Below, in pieces: positions 53,134 through 61,680 of a stretch of DNA of 64,000 nucleotides. Positions within the stretch are counted from its first letter, which is position 1. Every line of letters begins with the position of its first letter. Where the stretch lies: positions 1 through 64,000 of the forward strand of contig NZ_JAGGLG010000011.1 of assembly GCF_017874315.1 (NCBI RefSeq). Direction: 5' to 3'. The DNA is from Symbiobacterium terraclitae. Lineage in GTDB: Bacteria; Bacillota; Sulfobacillia; Symbiobacteriales; Symbiobacteriaceae. Below the pieces are notes generated by a model, which had not been told where the DNA came from, searched no databases, and worked only from the letters and a program-made list of their open reading frames with translations. The position numbers were made by a program, and so were the translations under genes.

Positions 53134-55341
53134 GTGACAGCCGTGATCGATATTCAGCCGCTGGTTGACAAAGTGCTTGCTTACCACCCGAGCGCGGATG
53201 TCGCCCTGATCCGGGACGCCTTCGAGTTTGCGGCGAAGGCGCACGACGGTCAGTGCCGCAAGTCCGGCGAGCCCTATATTACCCATCCGGTGGCCGTAGC
53301 GGAGATTGTGGCGTCGCTGGAGCTGGACACCGAATCGGTGGCAGCCGCCCTCCTGCACGACGTGCTGGAGGACTGCGGGGTCACCTTCGCGGAGTTGGAG
53401 CAGCGGTTCGGCAAGGAGGTCGCCACGCTGGTGGACGGCGTCTCCAAGCTGGACCGGCTCAACTTCACATCCCGCGACGAGGCGCAGGTGGAAAACCTGC
53501 GCAAGATGTTTCTGGCGATGGCCAAGGACCTGCGGGTCATCCTCATCAAGCTGGCCGACCGGCTCCACAACATGCGCACGCTCAAGCACCAGTCCTCCTC
53601 GGCGCAGTTGCGCATCGCCCAGGAGACGATGGACATCTACGCCCCCCTGGCGCACCGCCTGGGCCTGAGCGAGATCAAGTGGGAGCTGGAGGACCTGTCC
53701 TTCCGCGTCCTGGAGCCGGACCGTTACCAGGAGATGACCTACCTGGTGGCCCGCAAGCGGCAGGAGCGGCAGGCGATCACGCAGGACCTGATGGACCAGC
53801 TGCGCACCGTGCTGGAGCAGGAGGGCATCAAGGCCGACATCTCCGGCCGGCCGAAGCACTTCTATTCCATCTACAAGAAAATGTACCGGCAGGGCAAGGA
53901 CATCTCGCAGATCTACGACCTCATCGCGATCCGCATCATCGTGGAAGAGGTCAAGGACTGCTACGCCGTCCTCGGCATCATCCACAGCCACTGGAAGCCC
54001 CTGCCGCTCCGGTTCAAGGACTATATCGCCACGCCGAAGCCCAACATGTACCAGTCGCTGCACACGACGGTGATCGGGCCGCACGGCGAGCCGTTTGAGA
54101 TCCAGATTCGCACCTACGAGATGCACCGCACCTCCGAGTTCGGCGTGGCGGCCCACTGGGCGTACAAGGAAGGCAAGACCGACAAGGAGTTCGACAAGAA
54201 ACTCCAGTGGCTGCGGTCGCTCCTGGAGTGGCACCAGGAGATCCGCGATGCCCGGGAGTTCGTCGAGTCGGTGAAGGTGGACATCTTCTCCGATCAGGTC
54301 TTCGTCTTCTCGCCCAAGGGACACGTCTACAGCCTGCCGGCCGGCGGCACGCCGCTGGACTTCGCCTTCGCCGTCCACTCCGACATCGGTTACCGGTGCG
54401 TGGGGGCGAAGGTGAACGGCCGGATCGCCCCGCTGGATACGGCGTTGAAGAACGGCGACGTGGTCGAGATCCTCACCTCCAAGCAGTCGCCCGGCCCGTC
54501 CATCGACTGGCTGAAGGTCGTCAAGACCGCCTCGGCCAAGAACAAGATCCGCCAGTTCTTCAAGCGGGAGCGCCGGGAGGAGAACCTGGCCCGGGGCAAG
54601 GAGATCCTCAAGGGCGAGGTCCAGAAGACCGGCATCGAGGCCCACGAGCTGCTCCGGGACGACTGGATGGCTGAGGTCTGCAAGCGGGTGAGCGTGAAGG
54701 ATGTCGACGACCTCTACGTCGCCATCGGCATCGGCTCGCTGAACGCCGGCTCGGTGGTCTCCCGGCTGCGGGAGATGTACGAGAAGGAGAAGCGGGCCCA
54801 GGAGCCGCCGCCGCCCATCGAGATCGAGAAGAAGGACTGGTCGGGCTACGGGAAGGCCTCCAACGGCATCCGCGTGAAGGGCGTTTCCAACCTGGTCGTC
54901 CGCCTCTCCCGGTGCTGCACGCCGGTCCCGGGCGACCCGATCATCGGCTTCGTCACCCGCGGCCGGGGCGTGACGGTGCACCGGCTGGACTGCCCCAACA
55001 TGGAGGACCTGGCCAAGGACCCCGACCGGCTGATCGAGGTGGCCTGGGAGGAGAACTACCAGACCGCCAGCCCGGTCGAGGTGCAGGTGACCGCCCTGGA
55101 CCGCTCCGGGCTTCTCAAGGACGTGGTCTCCATCATCGCCGATGCCCGCATCAACATGCTCTCCACCTCCAGCCGGGCGAACAAGTCGAAGATCGCCACG
55201 CTGGACCTGGTGCTGGAGATCAAGGATGCGCAGCAGCTGCAGTACGTGATGCAGAAGATCGCCAAGGTGCGTGACGTGATGCACGTGGAGCGTGTCGTCC
55301 ACGAGCGCAAGGGGAAGGCCGCCCGGGCCAAGCAGGCGTGA
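53134..55341 (+). CDS. relA: Bifunctional (p)ppGpp synthetase/hydrolase RelA/SpoT (Rel)
   Basis: The 735-aa protein contains a hydrolase HD domain (ALLHDVLEDCGVT with the HDxxED motif intact), the synthetase domain (GRPKHFYSIYKKM; RFKDYIATPKPNMYQSLHTTV), TGS (VFVFSPKGHVYSLPAGGTPLDFAF), a zinc-finger-like region (SRCCTPVPGDPI) and a C-terminal ACT domain. RFKD marks the bifunctional Rel type. It makes and degrades the stringent-response alarmone. GTG 53134 follows GGAGG by 8 bp. A terminator follows. Confidence 0.96.
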   Translation: MTAVIDIQPLVDKVLAYHPSADVALIRDAFEFAAKAHDGQCRKSGEPYITHPVAVAEIVASLELDTESVAAALLHDVLEDCGVTFAELEQRFGKEVATLVDGVSKLDRLNFTSRDEAQVENLRKMFLAMAKDLRVILIKLADRLHNMRTLKHQSSSAQLRIAQETMDIYAPLAHRLGLSEIKWELEDLSFRVLEPDRYQEMTYLVARKRQERQAITQDLMDQLRTVLEQEGIKADISGRPKHFYSIYKKMYRQGKDISQIYDLIAIRIIVEEVKDCYAVLGIIHSHWKPLPLRFKDYIATPKPNMYQSLHTTVIGPHGEPFEIQIRTYEMHRTSEFGVAAHWAYKEGKTDKEFDKKLQWLRSLLEWHQEIRDAREFVESVKVDIFSDQVFVFSPKGHVYSLPAGGTPLDFAFAVHSDIGYRCVGAKVNGRIAPLDTALKNGDVVEILTSKQSPGPSIDWLKVVKTASAKNKIRQFFKRERREENLARGKEILKGEVQKTGIEAHELLRDDWMAEVCKRVSVKDVDDLYVAIGIGSLNAGSVVSRLREMYEKEKRAQEPPPPIEIEKKDWSGYGKASNGIRVKGVSNLVVRLSRCCTPVPGDPIIGFVTRGRGVTVHRLDCPNMEDLAKDPDRLIEVAWEENYQTASPVEVQVTALDRSGLLKDVVSIIADARINMLSTSSRANKSKIATLDLVLEIKDAQQLQYVMQKIAKVRDVMHVERVVHERKGKAARAKQA

Positions 55342-55401
55342 TGGGCTTGTTGGCACAGCTGTGGCGGTCCGTTTCTCGGCGGCCCGTTGGCGTGTCATTG
55401 A

Positions 55402-55425
55402 CCCTGCCGTAAGGCGGGGTTTTTT
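55402..55425 (+). terminator. Rho-independent terminator after relA
   Basis: CCCTGCC / GGCGGGG with loop GTAA and six T. The spacing from the relA stop is about 60 bp. Confidence 0.9.
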
Positions 55426-55486
55426 CGCGTGATCGGGGGCTGGGGAGTGCACCCACATCTGCTCCCCGGGAGTGGTTCCCGGGCTG

Positions 55487-56060
55487 CGTAGGGTCTGTTC
55501 GTACTCAGTGTTGATGGCGGACGGGATCGGGGTGGTGTCCGAGTGCCTTGCGGTCTGTTCGTGCTGAGTGTTGATGGCGAAGGGGCCGGGGTGGTACTTG
55601 GGCGCCTTAGGTTCTGTTCGTACTGAGTGTTGATGGCGGACGGGGCCGGGGTAGTACCGGGGCGCCTTACGGTCTGTTCGTACTGAGTGTTGATGGCGGA
55701 CGGGGCCGGGGTAGTACCGGGGCGCCTTACGGTCTGTTCGTACTGAGTGTTGATGGCGGACGGGATCGGGGTGGTGTCCGAGTGCCTTGGGCTCTGTTCG
55801 AGCTGAGTGTTGATGGCGGACGGGGCCGGGGTGGTGTCCGAGTGCCTTAGGCCCTGTTCGTGCTGAGTGTTGATGGCGAAGGGGCCGCGGTAGTACCGGG
55901 GCGCCTTATGGTCTGTTCGTACTCAGTGTTGATGGCTGATGGGACCGGTGAGGTGCCCGAGCGCCTTAGGCTCTGTTCGTGCTGAGTGTTGATGGCGAAG
56001 GGGCCGGGGTGGTATCGGTGGGCTTTACGGTCTGTTCGTGCGAAGTGTTGATGGGGGATA
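55487..56060 (+). repeat. Repeat array E1, 60-bp units with ten core repeats, plus orientation
   Basis: Cores lie at 55494, 55554, 55613, 55673, 55733, 55793, 55853, 55912, 55972 and 56031, spaced 59-60 bp. Each reads TCTGTTCGTACTGAG-TGTTGATGG with minor changes. The rest of the unit is GCGGACGGGGCCGGGGTAGT and ACCGGGGCGCCTTA. This is the most regular array in the window. Confidence 0.92.
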
Positions 56061-56240
56061 GGACTGGGAGTGTGCCTGGGCCCCTTCCGCTCGTCCACAG
56101 AGGTGGTGGTGTGTGGCTGGGTGGTCTCCGGGCATTATCGGGTCGGTGTGCTCGTGGCGTTGCGGCCACACACGGGGCGGCGAGCGGCGGTCGTGCCGGG
56201 AGAAGGCTGGTAAGTACCGGCGAACGTCCTGCCTGCAAAC
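56061..56240. other. Unique DNA between facing arrays E1 and E2
   Basis: About 180 bp of non-repetitive DNA separates the plus-orientation array from the minus-orientation array. Short frames exist, but none has a ribosome site. I see no gene. Confidence 0.4.
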
Positions 56241-56244
56241 TGGT

Positions 56245-56625
56245 CACGGCTATCAACAGCGAGTGCGAACAGACCCTATGCGGCTGGAAGGGGGTGTATC
56301 CGGTGCGGCCTCGTTCCTCCTTCAACGGTTCAGCCCTTCAGGATCGCCACCCCGAAGGCCATCAACAGCGAGTGCGAACAGACCCTATGCGGCTGGATGG
56401 GGGTATATCCGGTGCGGCCTCGTTCCTCCTTCGGCGGTTCAGCCCTTCAGGATCGCCACCCGGAAAGCCATCAACAGCGAGTGCGAACAGACCCTATGCG
56501 GCTGGAAGGGGGTGTATCCGGTGCGGCCTCGTTCCTCCTTCAACGGTTCAGCCCTTGAGGATTGCCACCCCGAAGGCATCAACAGCGAGTGAAAACAGAA
56601 CCTATGCGGCTGGATGGGGGTGCAT
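56245..56625 (-). repeat. Repeat array E2, 109-bp units with four core repeats, minus orientation
   Basis: Cores lie at 56252, 56361, 56470 and 56578 on the minus strand, 109, 109 and 108 bp apart. Units share CCTATGCGGCTGGAAGGGGG, then CGGTGCGGCCTCGTTCCTCC and AGCCCTTCAGGATCGCCACC. The sequence between cores has nothing in common with array E1. Confidence 0.92.
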
Positions 56626-56708
56626 CCGCGCCTGCGCCTGAAGGTACCCCCTGCACGCTGTCGAATACAGATTCTGCCGATGCCATCGGAGAAGGAAGGA
56701 GAAGTGTC

Positions 56709-58502
56709 ATGCGACTCCGCCGAAATGAGGTTCCCTTGGAGCAGACCTGGAACCTGTGCGACCTGTTCGCCACGCCTGCGGCCTGGGAGGCCGAGGCCAA
56801 GTCCCTGGAGGCGGACCTGCAGAGCGTCACCCAGTACAAGGGCCGCCTGGCGGAGGGGGCAGCCACCCTTGCCGCCGCCCTGCGGACCTACGAGGCCCTG
56901 CTGGAGCGGGGCGTCCGCTGGGGCACCTACGCCGAACTGGTGCTGGCCGGGGACGGCTCGGATCCCGAGAACCAGGGGATGGCCGCCAGGAGCGCTGCGC
57001 TGATCGCACAGTTCGAGGCGGCGACGGCCTTCCTGAAGTCCGAGATCCTGGCGCTGCCGGCGGGGCAGGTGGAGGCCTGGATGGCCGCCGAGCCCGAGCT
57101 GGCGGTCTACCGCCCCTACCTCGAGCAGATCCTGATCGAGCGGCCGCACATGCTGCACCCCGAGACCGAGGAGGCCCTGGCGGCGCTGGGCGAGGTCACC
57201 GGGGCGCCGTTCGTCACCTACGAGCGGGCCCGGTCTTCCGACATGACGTTCGAGCCCATCACGACGCCCGACGGCCGCACGCAGCCGGTCTCGTTCGCCC
57301 TGTACGAGGACGAGCTGGAGATCTCGGCAGACACCGCCGTGCGGCGGGCGTCCTTCGACTCCTTCGCCCGGGGCCTCGCGGCGTACCAGAACACGCTGGC
57401 CGCCACGTTCGCCACCGAGGTGAAGAAGAACGTCGTCCTGGCCCGCCTGCGCCGGTACGAGTCGGCCACGCACATGCTGCTGGCCCCGCACCGCATCGAC
57501 CACGCGGTCTACTATAACCTCCTCGATGTGATCCAGTCGGAGCTCGCACCCCACATGCGCCGCTACGCCCGGCTGCGCAAGCGGGTGCTGGGCCTGGACG
57601 AGATGCGCTACTGCGACATCGAGGCGCCGCTGGACCCCGAGTACAACCCGACGGTCACCCGGGAGGAGGCGGGCAGGCTCGTGCTGGACGCCCTGGCCGT
57701 GCTGGGGCCGGAGTACCGGGCGATCATCGAGCGGGCGCTGTCTGAGCGCTGGGTCGACTGGGCCGACAACGTCGGCAAGCAGGCCGGCGCCTTCTGCGCC
57801 TCGCCCTACGGCGCCCACTCCTACATCCTGCTCACCTTCACCGGCCAGATGCGCTCGGCCTTCACCCTGGCCCACGAGCTGGGCCACGCCGGCCACTTCG
57901 AGCTGGCCAACCGCAACCAGCGGCTCCTCAACGTCGAGCCCGCCCTCTTCTTCGTCGAGGCGCCCTCCACCATGAACGAGCTGCTGCTGGCCGACCATAT
58001 CCTCAAGGGCACCGACGACCGGCGGATGCGCCGCTGGGTCATCATGCAGCTGCTGATGACCTACCACCACAACTTCGTGCGCCACCTGCTGGAGGCCGAG
58101 CTGCAGCGCCGGATCTACGAGCAGGCCGAGAAGGGCGTGCCGGTGACCGCCAAGCTGCTCTCGGAGACCAAGGGCGCGATTCTGGAGCGGTTCTGGGGCG
58201 GCGAGGTCGTCATCGACGAGGGGGCCCGCCTCACCTGGATGCGCCAGCCCCACTACTACATGGGCCTCTACCCGTACACCTACTCCGCCGGCCTCACCTG
58301 CGGCACCGCGGTGGCGCAGCGCATCAAGGAGGAGGGGAAGCCGGCGGCCGAGCAGTGGCTGGAGGTCCTGAAGGCCGGCGGCAGCCTTCCGCCGATGGAG
58401 CTGATGGCCATGGCGGGCGTAGACATGACCAAGCCCGACCCCATTCGCAAGGCCGTCGCCTACGTCGGCTCGCTCATCGACGAGCTGGAGGCGTCGTTCT
58501 AA
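56709..58502 (+). CDS. pepF: M3-family oligoendopeptidase (PepF-like)
   Basis: The 597-aa metallopeptidase has the zinc motif FTLAHELGHAGH (HExxH, about residue 390) with the third ligand in EAPSTMNELLL. The surrounding helical architecture (RRNEVPLEQTWNLCDLFA at the start; HYYMGLYPYTYSAGL near the C-terminus) fits the PepF branch. It degrades short peptides in the cytoplasm. The start is ATG 56709 after GAAGGAAGGAG. Array E2 ends only 90 bp upstream, so the gene's promoter must lie within or next to repeats. Confidence 0.94.
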   Translation: MRLRRNEVPLEQTWNLCDLFATPAAWEAEAKSLEADLQSVTQYKGRLAEGAATLAAALRTYEALLERGVRWGTYAELVLAGDGSDPENQGMAARSAALIAQFEAATAFLKSEILALPAGQVEAWMAAEPELAVYRPYLEQILIERPHMLHPETEEALAALGEVTGAPFVTYERARSSDMTFEPITTPDGRTQPVSFALYEDELEISADTAVRRASFDSFARGLAAYQNTLAATFATEVKKNVVLARLRRYESATHMLLAPHRIDHAVYYNLLDVIQSELAPHMRRYARLRKRVLGLDEMRYCDIEAPLDPEYNPTVTREEAGRLVLDALAVLGPEYRAIIERALSERWVDWADNVGKQAGAFCASPYGAHSYILLTFTGQMRSAFTLAHELGHAGHFELANRNQRLLNVEPALFFVEAPSTMNELLLADHILKGTDDRRMRRWVIMQLLMTYHHNFVRHLLEAELQRRIYEQAEKGVPVTAKLLSETKGAILERFWGGEVVIDEGARLTWMRQPHYYMGLYPYTYSAGLTCGTAVAQRIKEEGKPAAEQWLEVLKAGGSLPPMELMAMAGVDMTKPDPIRKAVAYVGSLIDELEASF

Positions 58503-58730
58503 GCCGCTCGCCGGGCGGGACGATCTGGTGCGCCGGGCAGCCGGCGAGGCGCGGCCTGGATCGGTCCAGGCTTGGCTGCGCGCGCCGACAACTGCTCCGC
58601 CGGTGCAGGGAAATCCGCACTGCAAGCAATGACACCTTTGGACTACACAAGAATAGCACTTCAGTACTAAATGGCTTCGTGAGTGGAAGGGTTATACTAT
58701 AGTGTATTCCAGGCGATTGGAGGGTTTCCG

Positions 58731-58928
58731 TTGACCAAGCACATCCGCACCCTGACGGCGCCGCGCCTGCAGGCCACGGTGCAGCATGTCGGCTGTACGG
58801 ACTGCGCCGTCTCCTGCCAGTCTGCCTGCAAGACCTCGTGCACGGTGGGCAACATCGTCTGCTCGGTCAGCAGCCTCACGAGCCCTGCGGCTGAGCAGGT
58901 CCGGGTCCATGACGTGACGAGGCGGTAG
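58731..58928 (+). CDS. SCIFF (six-cysteine ranthipeptide) precursor
   Basis: The 65-aa peptide starts (M)TKHIRTLTAPRLQATVQHVGC and contains six cysteines at 22, 25, 29, 33, 37 and 44, with the conserved centre SCQSACKTSCTVGN. This is the SCIFF family, whose precursor receives a thioether cross-link from an adjacent radical SAM maturase. Typical SCIFF peptides are about 46 residues and end soon after the sixth Cys. This one has some 20 extra residues (VSSLTSPAAEQVRVHDVTRR). TTG 58731 follows GGAGGG. TATACT at 58693 may be the -10. Confidence 0.93.
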   Translation: MTKHIRTLTAPRLQATVQHVGCTDCAVSCQSACKTSCTVGNIVCSVSSLTSPAAEQVRVHDVTRR

Positions 58929-58955
58929 CGCGGGCGACCATTCGGCAGCGCGAGG

Positions 58956-58986
58956 GGGCCGGGCAAAGCGCCCGGCCCTTCTTCTG
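58956..58986 (+). terminator. Stem-loop between the SCIFF and maturase genes
   Basis: GGGCCGGGC / GCCCGGCCC with loop AAAGC, followed by TTCTTCT. It probably lets through only part of transcription, giving more peptide than enzyme. Confidence 0.65.
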
Positions 58987-59000
58987 GGAGGGAGTCGGTT

Positions 59001-60410
59001 TTGCGGCACGGCGAGATCCACAGGTTTGAAATGCAGGGCACCCGGCTGGTGCTCGATATCCATAGCGGCAGCCTGCACCAGGTGGACGACCTGGTGTGGG
59101 ACCTCCTGGGCTTCGGTGAGGAGGGGCCTGGCCAGGCCGGGCTGGCTGATCTGCGGGCGCGCTACGGCGCGGACGCCGTGGCCGAGGCCATGGTGGAGAT
59201 CGAGGAGCTGAAGGCGCAGGGACTGCTGTTCGCGCCCCCGCCCGACTGGGAGCCGGTGATGCCGAAGCCCGGCGATCCGCTGCGGGCGATCTGCCTCAAC
59301 ATCGCCCACGCCTGTAACCTGAAGTGCACCTACTGCTTTGCCGACGACGGCACCTACGGCGGACGGGCCAAGCTGATGCCGGCCGCGGTTGCACGGCAGG
59401 CTGTCGACCTGCTGATCCGGCTCAGCGGTCCCCGCCCGGCCTGCGAGATCGACTTCTTCGGCGGCGAGCCGCTGATGAACTGGTCCGTGGTGAAGGAGAC
59501 CATCGCCTACGCCCGGGAGGCGGGGCGCCGCGCCGGGAAGACCTTCACCTTCACCCTCACCACCAACGCCACGCTGCTCACCCCCGAGATCCTGGACGAG
59601 CTGGACCGGGAGGGGGTAAGCCTCATCCTGAGCCTGGACGGCCGGCCTGAGGTGCACGACGCCAAGCGCTGCGGCTCCAGCGCAAGGGTGGAGGAGGCGG
59701 TCCGCATGGTGCTGGACCGGCGGGCACCCGGCGGCACGCCGGCCTGGGAGCACGGCGCGGCCCAGGGCGCCAGCGGGCGGGGCGCCTACGCCGTCCTGCG
59801 GGGCACCTACACGGCGGACAACCTGGACTTCGCCGAGGACGCCCTCTACATGGTGGACGCGATGCACTCGCCCCACTTCTCGCTGGAGCCGGTGATCGCG
59901 AAGCCCGACGAGCCCTACGCGCTCCGGGAGGAGCACCTGCCCCGGCTCCTGGCCGAGTACGAGCGGCTGGCGGTGGAGGTGGACCGGCGGCGGCGCGAGG
60001 GACGGCCTATCACGTTCCACCACTTCGCCGTGGAGGCGGAGACCGGTCCCTGCCTGCCCCGCCGGGTGCAGGGCTGCGGCGCCGGGGTGCAGTACCTGGC
60101 GGTCACGCCCGAGGGCGATCTCTACCCGTGCCATCAGTTCGTCGGGCGGGAGCAGTACCGGCTGGGCAATGTGGCCGAGGGCGTGGTGGAGAAGGAGCTG
60201 CAGGCGCGGCTCGCCGGCTGCCACATCTACTCGAAGTCGTCCTGCCCCACCTGCTGGGCCCGGTACTACTGCAGCGGCGGCTGCCACGCCAACGCAGACC
60301 TGCTGAACGGCGACATTTTCCAGCCGGAGTCCATCGGCTGCGCGCTGACGAAAAAGCGCGTGGAGTGCGGCCTGTGGCTGAAGGCCCAGGCATTGATGGA
60401 TGCCGAGTAG
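59001..60410 (+). CDS. Radical SAM/SPASM SCIFF peptide maturase
   Basis: The 469-aa enzyme has an N-terminal peptide-recognition-like domain of about 95 residues (GEIHRFEMQGTRLVLDIHSG), the radical SAM cluster motif CNLKCTYCFA (about residue 109), FFGGEPLMN, and a C-terminal SPASM region with GCGAGVQYLAVTPEGDLYPCHQFVG and CPTCWARYYCSGGCHANAD. It forms Cys-to-Thr thioether links in SCIFF. TTG 59001 follows GGGAGGG. A 73-bp gap with a hairpin separates it from the precursor gene. Between residues 245 and 260 there is a Gly/Ala-rich insertion (APGGTPAWEHGAAQGASGRG). Confidence 0.95.
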   Translation: MRHGEIHRFEMQGTRLVLDIHSGSLHQVDDLVWDLLGFGEEGPGQAGLADLRARYGADAVAEAMVEIEELKAQGLLFAPPPDWEPVMPKPGDPLRAICLNIAHACNLKCTYCFADDGTYGGRAKLMPAAVARQAVDLLIRLSGPRPACEIDFFGGEPLMNWSVVKETIAYAREAGRRAGKTFTFTLTTNATLLTPEILDELDREGVSLILSLDGRPEVHDAKRCGSSARVEEAVRMVLDRRAPGGTPAWEHGAAQGASGRGAYAVLRGTYTADNLDFAEDALYMVDAMHSPHFSLEPVIAKPDEPYALREEHLPRLLAEYERLAVEVDRRRREGRPITFHHFAVEAETGPCLPRRVQGCGAGVQYLAVTPEGDLYPCHQFVGREQYRLGNVAEGVVEKELQARLAGCHIYSKSSCPTCWARYYCSGGCHANADLLNGDIFQPESIGCALTKKRVECGLWLKAQALMDAE

Positions 60411-60459
60411 CGCACATTGACACGGAACGGCCGCCCCGCACAGGAACACCCTGCCGGGG

Positions 60460-60560
60460 CGGCTCACCGCGCTCGTCGGGCAACGCCGCGCCCGCTCGCC
60501 GTACCCGTCGGGCAGGGCCGCGCCGGCTCGCCGCGCAGGTCGGGCACCGCCGCGCGGCGC
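60460..60560. repeat. Three imperfect 32-bp tandem repeats
   Basis: Units of the form GGCTCGCCGCGCAGGTCGGG-CACCGCCGCG follow the maturase gene. They are unrelated to the core-repeat family. Confidence 0.6.
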
Positions 60561-60608
60561 CCGCAGTTGATCGCCGCAGGACGGGCAATCTATAGGCGGT
60601 GATGGCAG

Positions 60609-61643
60609 ATGGCACGGAGGGCGCCCTACCTGCTGCGCCCGTGGTTGTGTCTGATGTTGTCGGCCCTGATGGCGACGGGGCCTGCTGCGGCGGCAGCCGG
60701 CCTGACCCCGCCCGACGCAGTGGACGGTTCGGGGTCGACGTCCGCGCGGGAGGACCCGGTGCTCACGTCGGCGGCGAACGGCCTTCCGGTGGGCTCCGCA
60801 GCATTGGCCGGAGGAGACGGCGACGGACCGTCCTCCCGCCGTCAGTCTTCGGAGCGTTCGGCCGACGTGGTGCGGCGCATCGAGGAGATCACGCGCTGGG
60901 CCCCCGGGCTGATCAGCGTCTGGTACTACGACCTCACCACCCACGAGCGGTTCGGGGTGAAGGCCGACGAGGTGCACACGGCGGCCAGCACGGTGAAGGT
61001 GCTGATCGCCACCTACCTGTACCACCTCGCAGCCACGGGCCAGGTCTCGCTGGACGAGAAGGTCGCCATCCTCCCGGTGGACTGGAAGGACGGGTCGGGG
61101 GTTCTCAACGGGGTCCCGGAGGGGACCAGATTCACGCGGCGGGAGCTCTCCCGGCTGATGCTCGTCCACAGCGACAACACGGCGGCCAACGCCCTGATGC
61201 GCACGCTCGGCGTCCAGAAGATGGTGCAGTACTACCGCAGCCTGGGCATCCGCTACGGCGGCCCGCACGTGCACACGCCGCAGCAGCTCTGGCAGCACAA
61301 CCGCATCGCTCCCGAGGACCTCGGGATCGTCCTGCGGAACGTCTGGGAGGCCGCCCAGCGCTCGCCCGAGCCCTGGGCCGAGATGCTCTCCTTCATGCGG
61401 GAGTCCCGCTCCAAGGGCCGGATCCCCGGCGGCCTGCCGCCCGGTCTCCCGGTCGCGAACAAGACCGGGTCGAAGGGCACGTCGTTCCACGACGCGGCCA
61501 TCGTGCTGGACCGGCGCCCCTACGTGCTGGTGGTGATGACGGAGGGGATGACGGCCAAGGAGGCCAGCTACTACATCGCCAGCGTCTCCCGGGAGGTCTG
61601 GCGCTGGCACAGCCGGCGGGCAGCGGTGCCGCCCGCCCGATAA
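60609..61643 (+). CDS. Beta-lactamase-like serine hydrolase, secreted
   Basis: The 344-aa protein has a signal peptide (YLLRPWLCLMLSALMATGPAAAA), a linker of about 50 residues and a domain with class A motifs: STVK (SxxK), HSDN (SDN) and NKTGSKG (KTG). The omega-loop ExxLN motif with the deacylating Glu is not seen between SDN and KTG; the corresponding part reads HVHTPQQLWQHNRIAPEDLG. It may therefore be a peptidoglycan-related hydrolase rather than an antibiotic-degrading enzyme. ATG 60609 has only a weak ribosome site. A strong terminator follows. Confidence 0.8.
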   Translation: MARRAPYLLRPWLCLMLSALMATGPAAAAAGLTPPDAVDGSGSTSAREDPVLTSAANGLPVGSAALAGGDGDGPSSRRQSSERSADVVRRIEEITRWAPGLISVWYYDLTTHERFGVKADEVHTAASTVKVLIATYLYHLAATGQVSLDEKVAILPVDWKDGSGVLNGVPEGTRFTRRELSRLMLVHSDNTAANALMRTLGVQKMVQYYRSLGIRYGGPHVHTPQQLWQHNRIAPEDLGIVLRNVWEAAQRSPEPWAEMLSFMRESRSKGRIPGGLPPGLPVANKTGSKGTSFHDAAIVLDRRPYVLVVMTEGMTAKEASYYIASVSREVWRWHSRRAAVPPAR

Positions 61644-61647
61644 CGTC

Positions 61648-61680
61648 GGAAAGCCCGCCGTGGTGGCGGGCTTTCCGGCT
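61648..61680 (+). terminator. Rho-independent terminator
   Basis: GGAAAGCCCGCC / GGCGGGCTTTCC with loop GTGGT, directly after the beta-lactamase-like gene. Confidence 0.8.

Noticed and set aside
55487-56625. CRISPR array
   Set aside because: The units are regularly spaced, but the parts between cores are nearly identical to each other rather than unique spacers, and no cas genes are present.
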